From Casuarina equisetifolia (taxonomy: Eukaryota > Streptophyta > Magnoliopsida > Fagales > Casuarinaceae): a stretch of 64,000 nt of DNA. The stretch is from NCBI GenBank assembly GCA_028551475.1, contig CM052357.1, positions 23,664,451 through 23,728,450 on the forward strand, in the 5' to 3' direction. Position 1 is the stretch's first letter; every line of letters begins with the position of its first letter. The position numbers were made by a program, and so were the translations under genes. The notes below the pieces were generated by a model. It saw only the letters and a list, made by a program, of their open reading frames with translations, did no database searches and had not been told where the DNA came from. Of this stretch, positions 59,576 through 64,000 are shown piece after piece.

Positions 59576-61890
59576 TTTTTTTTTTAATTAATGATGTTGA
59601 AGATTATCAATCTTTTGATTCTAAACGCATAGTATAGGTGGCCAGCAAAAATGAGGATAGTAAATTCAATTTCAATTTTCTTAAAAAGATAATTTCATTT
59701 ATTTGAAACATTTTACAAATAATTTTAGGATATTTTTTGTGCTCTTCTAGAGGTTTAGAAAATACAAGAATATTATCTAATATAAACTACACCAAAAATT
59801 TCATGGTTTGTTTCTTTTGAGTATGGTTCTTCGAGCCAAATCTACATAAGATTTTTTGAGTTGTAACAATTTTGCTGTGTAGTGAGAAATTCCGTTAGTA
59901 AGACTACTCATCTTATTAAATTTGGAAATTAAAAGTTATCAAAAGAGAAGAATTTGAATGGCTGATTAGATACAAAGGCATAAGAAGAAGGAAGAATAGC
60001 AATGGGACTCATGGAAGAGAAAAGGCCTCCTAAGATATAATTAAGATGATAAAAAAGGCTCATATAAGAAATCTCATAAAACAAGTATTTTGACTTTAAA
60101 TTTTCTTGATTACATTTGTGATTGACAAAAATATGTTGGGGGCAAATTGCTACTTAGTTTAAGCTATTAGATAAAATTTAATGGAAGTTTGGGTTATAAA
60201 TAAATAAATAAAAGAACAAGGAAAAGAAAGTCAAGAATAGAGGTTCATGGGAATAAAAGCCTTGTCTTTGCAAGAATTCATAAAATTATTTGTAAAAAAT
60301 TTCAAAAACATGAATTTTTTTCTCTCCTTTATCTAAAAATTCCAAAATTAGGGCTATATAAATGTATTTATTTTTCCATCTTACTACTTTTTTTTTTAAA
60401 CAGGATAATAAAAGACTTAATGATCCAATTCTAACATGTGACGTTTTCTCTACCATTGCTACACACCTTACGATGCAAATTGTAGGGACGGAACTTGTAG
60501 ATGATGTCTCTTTGCCCATATGTATTACTTTGGCCTAGACCGGTACCTATTGGGTTATTTGCTTAGTTGGGGCATGATCCAATCACGTCCTGGTTTCGCG
60601 AGTCCGATGCATGTGGATTGGGGGCCCGTTCCCACCACCCTACGTCCCATCGCAAAGGGGAGTACATGTCTCACATCGGATGTAGGGAACATCATTCATA
60701 GAAAAGGAGACCCTTGTTTCTTACAAGACATTTTTGTCCAAAAATTAGCACTGTTACCATTAACTAATTTGTCCAAAAATCAATTTGTTCAAACTTTAAA
60801 CTTTTTGCTTACGTACTTTTTGATTCAAATTTCCCTTAAGGTTGAACATAGTTGTCTCTATTGAGAAGCTGCACCCTGTAGAGTAGTAATTCAGTTCTGG
60901 CTAAAAGGGTGTTAGCCTCATACTCAGTTGTCTGTATTAAACACAGCAACCACAATTCATCTTGCCCCAATTTCAACAATCAAAATTATCCAAGGATTAC
61001 CTCGACGCAGTACAGGCTCGTTAAGCAACCAGCATTCTCCAAAATGAAGATCTCTCGATGCTTGTTTGCAGAATTGTCTCGGCTTCAAATTCTATTTTGT
61101 TAGAGTACGACATGAATGAATGGAACATGCATCGCAAGCTTCATGCATCTTTATCTTTTTCACAAAATGGTACAAAATGTTTTGCATTGTCTATAATTTG
61201 TTATAGAATCCTTTTTAAAATAAAAGATATATTTACCCTTTTACTCTGATTTTAAGAAAAGAAAAAATATTTAAGAACATAATATTGAAGTTAATGATAT
61301 ACATAAACAAAATCTTACTAAAACTTATAATTAGATACAAAATTTCCTCATAATATTAGTTAAAAAATCTAGTAATCTCGTCTCACAATGACTACCATAG
61401 ATATTGACATTTTTTTTTATATAATTTATAATGTTATAAAATATTTTAAGAATGAAAGACAAACACACCTTTTTTTTAAAGATAACTTAGTAATTTGACA
61501 AAAATGTTCAATAATCTATCACTAATGAATGAACTTAATTGAACCATGAAAACGGAACACTATCCCATTAACTACTTTCGTACTGGGGCCACCATGATTA
61601 TATTTATGCATGTTTCCTTCAGTGTTTCTCTTTATTTAAGTCTTGCTTTTCTTGATAGTCATGGGTGTATTCTATCTAATCTTCACGCCTTGTCCTCGGT
61701 GTGCTTTTCAAGGAAAAGTCCTAGATGCCTCTAAATTGCAAAGTATTATATTTAATCTTGCTTATATCCACCTTAGAGCATATATGTTGTTACACCACGT
61801 ATAAGAAAAACCTAAAAATCCATAATCATTCAATCCTTGTTGACAGATAAAGTTTTTGAATTCTCTACTTGCCATTGCTAAATACTGTTT
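59576..61890. other. spacer within duplicated segment R2
   Basis: Counterpart of 36756-39130. No supported gene. A frame at 60520-60864 covers the more GC-balanced island, but the R1 copy does not keep it, so I do not call it coding. Confidence 0.4.
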
Positions 61891-61899
61891 GCCCCTTTG

Positions 61900-62100
61900 T
61901 TTTTCTTTTTGACAAACCATGGAATTAAAGGTCATCTCCTATTATCCATGATTTGCCTATTGTTTGAAGTCCCTCTAAGTGATGCCATAATTGTTTCCTT
62001 GGGATATGATTTGTATTAGCATATACTATTGTCACTAGGAACTATTTTCGGTCCATTTGTATGTCCACTGTGGTACTCTGATTGCAACAAGCAACTAATG
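61900..62100 (-). mobile_element. LINE endonuclease fragment, R2 copy
   Basis: Counterpart of 39138-39335, with further changes; only parts of the frame remain readable. It was carried by the segmental duplication rather than inserted independently, since its position is the same in both segments. Confidence 0.5.
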
Positions 62101-62174
62101 ACACCTTTGCATCTATTTTCCACATTAACCATATATGCATATTTTTTGGGTTACAATATAGAAAATTGAGAAAA

Positions 62175-64000
62175 CCCAACCTCCTCACTATTTTAAGTAT
62201 TTACTTATCTAAATTATGCTGCTACAATCGTATGTTCATGACAAGATAGAGTATGACTTATGCTCAGGTTCTTATTTAGGGATCAAGTGCCAATTCTTTA
62301 TCGTGTAACCTTTTCTAGGGTTGTTTACCTTTCATTGTTTTCTAATCGGAATTTCCTATATAGTGAGATCATCCTTGCCTCCCACATCTACAAAACCATC
62401 AATTGTCCCTCACCTTAAATCATATATCAAGGTAAGTGATTAACTAAATTATTCTGCGATTGAGAAATCATCCTAAGGATATATGTTAAGTGTGTGCTTG
62501 TATTCTTGAGTGTGGTCCACCTATGAATGTAACATTAATCATTGCAATGAGAAAAGGAATGTGGTTTGGTATTAAAATTAATGCATGTGAATACCTAGTT
62601 ATGAAGTACTAGAGTATCTTGGTGAGTGGATCACATTTTTTGGAACTGCTCCATTTGGAAGTGCCTATGTAATGCAAGTAAGAACATGAAACTACTATTT
62701 AGATTTTTATGGTCATCTCTGAGTACTAGTAGAATACCCCATATTATTGTACAGTCAACTATATAGTATCCAATTTGTTTTGTGTTATCAGAAACTTCAA
62801 TACAAACATTAGTGCAAATAAATAATGGAAAGGAAGAGTAAAGCATGAACTGAAATGACTATAAAAAATTATCATTTATTTGATTTTGTCTTACCAGATA
62901 TTGAACTTTGATATGTGGTTGATGTGTCGATAATGATGCTTGTAATAAGATCATGTCACTCTTAGTCTTTACTATTATGATTCAGAATTGCTTATTGCCT
63001 ATAAATGGTTATGATTTTCTTCATGTTTGATCAATTGTTAAAATGATGTGGGCCTTTGTACATCTTTTATAGATAGATTTATGATGGGTTGGTCTCTAAG
63101 AAACCAACCCACTTGTTAGTGACCCTACTAACTCAATTAGTTAATGACTTGGTTCTATATAGCAACCTTAGGCTAGCTCACTTACTCAGTTACTGTTGTA
63201 TCCGGATGCTATGGCCATGCCCATGTTCTTCATGCTTATATATTCACACTAATAAATCTAAGTTTTTTTTTTTTCATGTTTTTAACTCATTCTAGTGTTT
63301 ATCAATTTGTAAAGCCATAAGCATTTTACCACTGATGAAATTTTTTCTTTCTAATTTTTTTATAATTCTGCTACAAACTATGACCATGATCCAAAGAGGG
63401 GATAGACCTTTAAATATCAGAGTAAACTGTTTGTAAATTGTATGTTAAGATTAGTTTCTTTGTGAGGTTGATGCTAATACTTTGTTTTTCTAAATTAATG
63501 TGTAAGACATAAATGATCCACCCCCAAACTTTAATCAGTAACCATCAAATCCTTGTTTAGCACCTAGACGTAAGGTTTAATTTTTAGCATTTTTCCTAAA
63601 TAGATTTTACCTTGAAAAGACCTAAGTCTTCTCTTTGGAAAGAAAGACATTGATTGTACTCGTTTTTTTGAGTTGCCATAGGAAGTTAGTAAGGCACCAA
63701 ACAATTCAAGCCAAGCATTTCAAGCTCTAGTAAACGGTGAAGGTTGGAGATTGAATGACCAAGAGAATGGGCTAATATATCAATCCAATGCGGATAGTTC
63801 AACACCCTAGTGACAACAAAAAATGTAAAAATCATAGAGTTTGAAAATGGAGATGAAACCAAGGTGGGATCTTCTAGGGTGAGAATCATTGAACCACTAA
63901 TTTAGCGTAGGTGGGTCCTTCCTTAGCTACTCGAGTTGCAATGCTAGAAGCAGTTGAGGCCATCCAATGATCAAAGTCAATTCCAACAGAACAAACAATT
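62175..64000 (+). pseudogene. PEX14 fragment C (exons 8 to 12, runs off the window)
   Basis: Collinear with about 13998-15780 of PEX14. Copies of exons 8 (about 62224), 9 (about 62365), 10 (about 63376), 11 (about 63509) and 12 (from about 63677) are recognisable. Several codons are changed to stops (for example CAG to TAG-type changes in exon 11, and TGG to TAG twice in exon 12). The left side starts in intron 7 sequence beside the LINE fragment, so the first seven exons are missing. Not functional. Confidence 0.88.

Larger units (their letters stand above)
56622..64000. repeat. segmental duplication, copy R2 (continues past the window)
   Basis: Matches 33733-40382, then continues beyond the R1 breakpoint through PEX14-like sequence to the window edge. 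R2 therefore preserves more of the original segment than R1 does. Confidence 0.85.

Noticed and set aside
60520-60864. 114-residue open frame beginning MYYFGLDRYLLGYLLSW
   Set aside because: The duplicate at about 37725-38060 does not keep the frame and no domain is recognised.
1-64000. tRNA, rRNA and CRISPR features
   Set aside because: None seen by eye on either strand; CRISPR arrays are not expected in plant nuclear DNA and the short tandem repeats here have no spacer structure.

Overview
This window is nuclear DNA of a eudicot plant. The signs are GT-AG introns, AT-rich intergenic DNA, several nested plant LTR retrotransposons, and two plant-type genes whose exons can be followed base by base. 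The overall texture suggests a woody eudicot such as grapevine, but that is a guess.

Layout. 1-4.4 kb: AT-rich DNA with little I can support. 4.48-7.2 kb, minus strand: an eight-exon beta-carbonic anhydrase gene with a TATA box and a single probable base loss in exon 2. 8.5-10.0 kb: four degenerate tandem units of about 0.37-0.42 kb. 11.07-15.96 kb, plus strand: a complete twelve-exon PEX14 gene (peroxisomal import docking protein, 540 aa predicted). 16-20.4 kb: PEX14 downstream flank that recurs later in the window, a 183-nt near-perfect inverted repeat, and a small array of broken signal-peptide exons. 20.50-30.83 kb: a Ty1/copia fossil with 248-bp LTRs, itself split by a 4.7-kb Gypsy-like gag-bearing fossil. 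31-64 kb: a region built by repeated segmental duplication. It carries copies of a small two-exon gene, fragments of PEX14, a LINE fragment, and a second, older copia fossil that landed inside a PEX14 duplicate and was later hit by a solo LTR.

Most interesting content. The 31-59 kb region holds a family of two-exon genes, three intact to the eye (31126-31883, 35039-35821, 53008-54453) and two broken (40385-40668, 57915-58622). Each intact gene has a TATA box 42-45 bp before the ATG, an exon encoding an uncleaved-looking hydrophobic signal sequence, one phase-1 intron, and a second exon encoding an acidic spacer followed by a proline-rich C-terminus of the type PPPPPSGLNGPTPY, usually preceded by arginines. 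This is the architecture of a secreted, post-translationally processed signalling peptide. I do not recognise it as CLE, CEP, PSK, PSY, IDA or RALF. The closest resemblance by eye is the SPRGP core of PIP peptides and the hydroxyproline-rich systemins. Seven copies of a roughly 0.3-kb conserved downstream block show that the array once had more members.

How it fits together. PEX14 and the peptide gene family appear to have been neighbours that duplicated together. The best-preserved repeat of this is a tandem segment of at least 6.6 kb (33733-40380 against 56622-63130 and beyond), offset by about 22.9 kb. Only the 11-16 kb PEX14 copy looks functional. The carbonic anhydrase and PEX14 genes are not functionally linked to the peptide family as far as the sequence shows. 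Exon boundaries were read by eye from splice consensus and reading frame; no search or transcript data were available.
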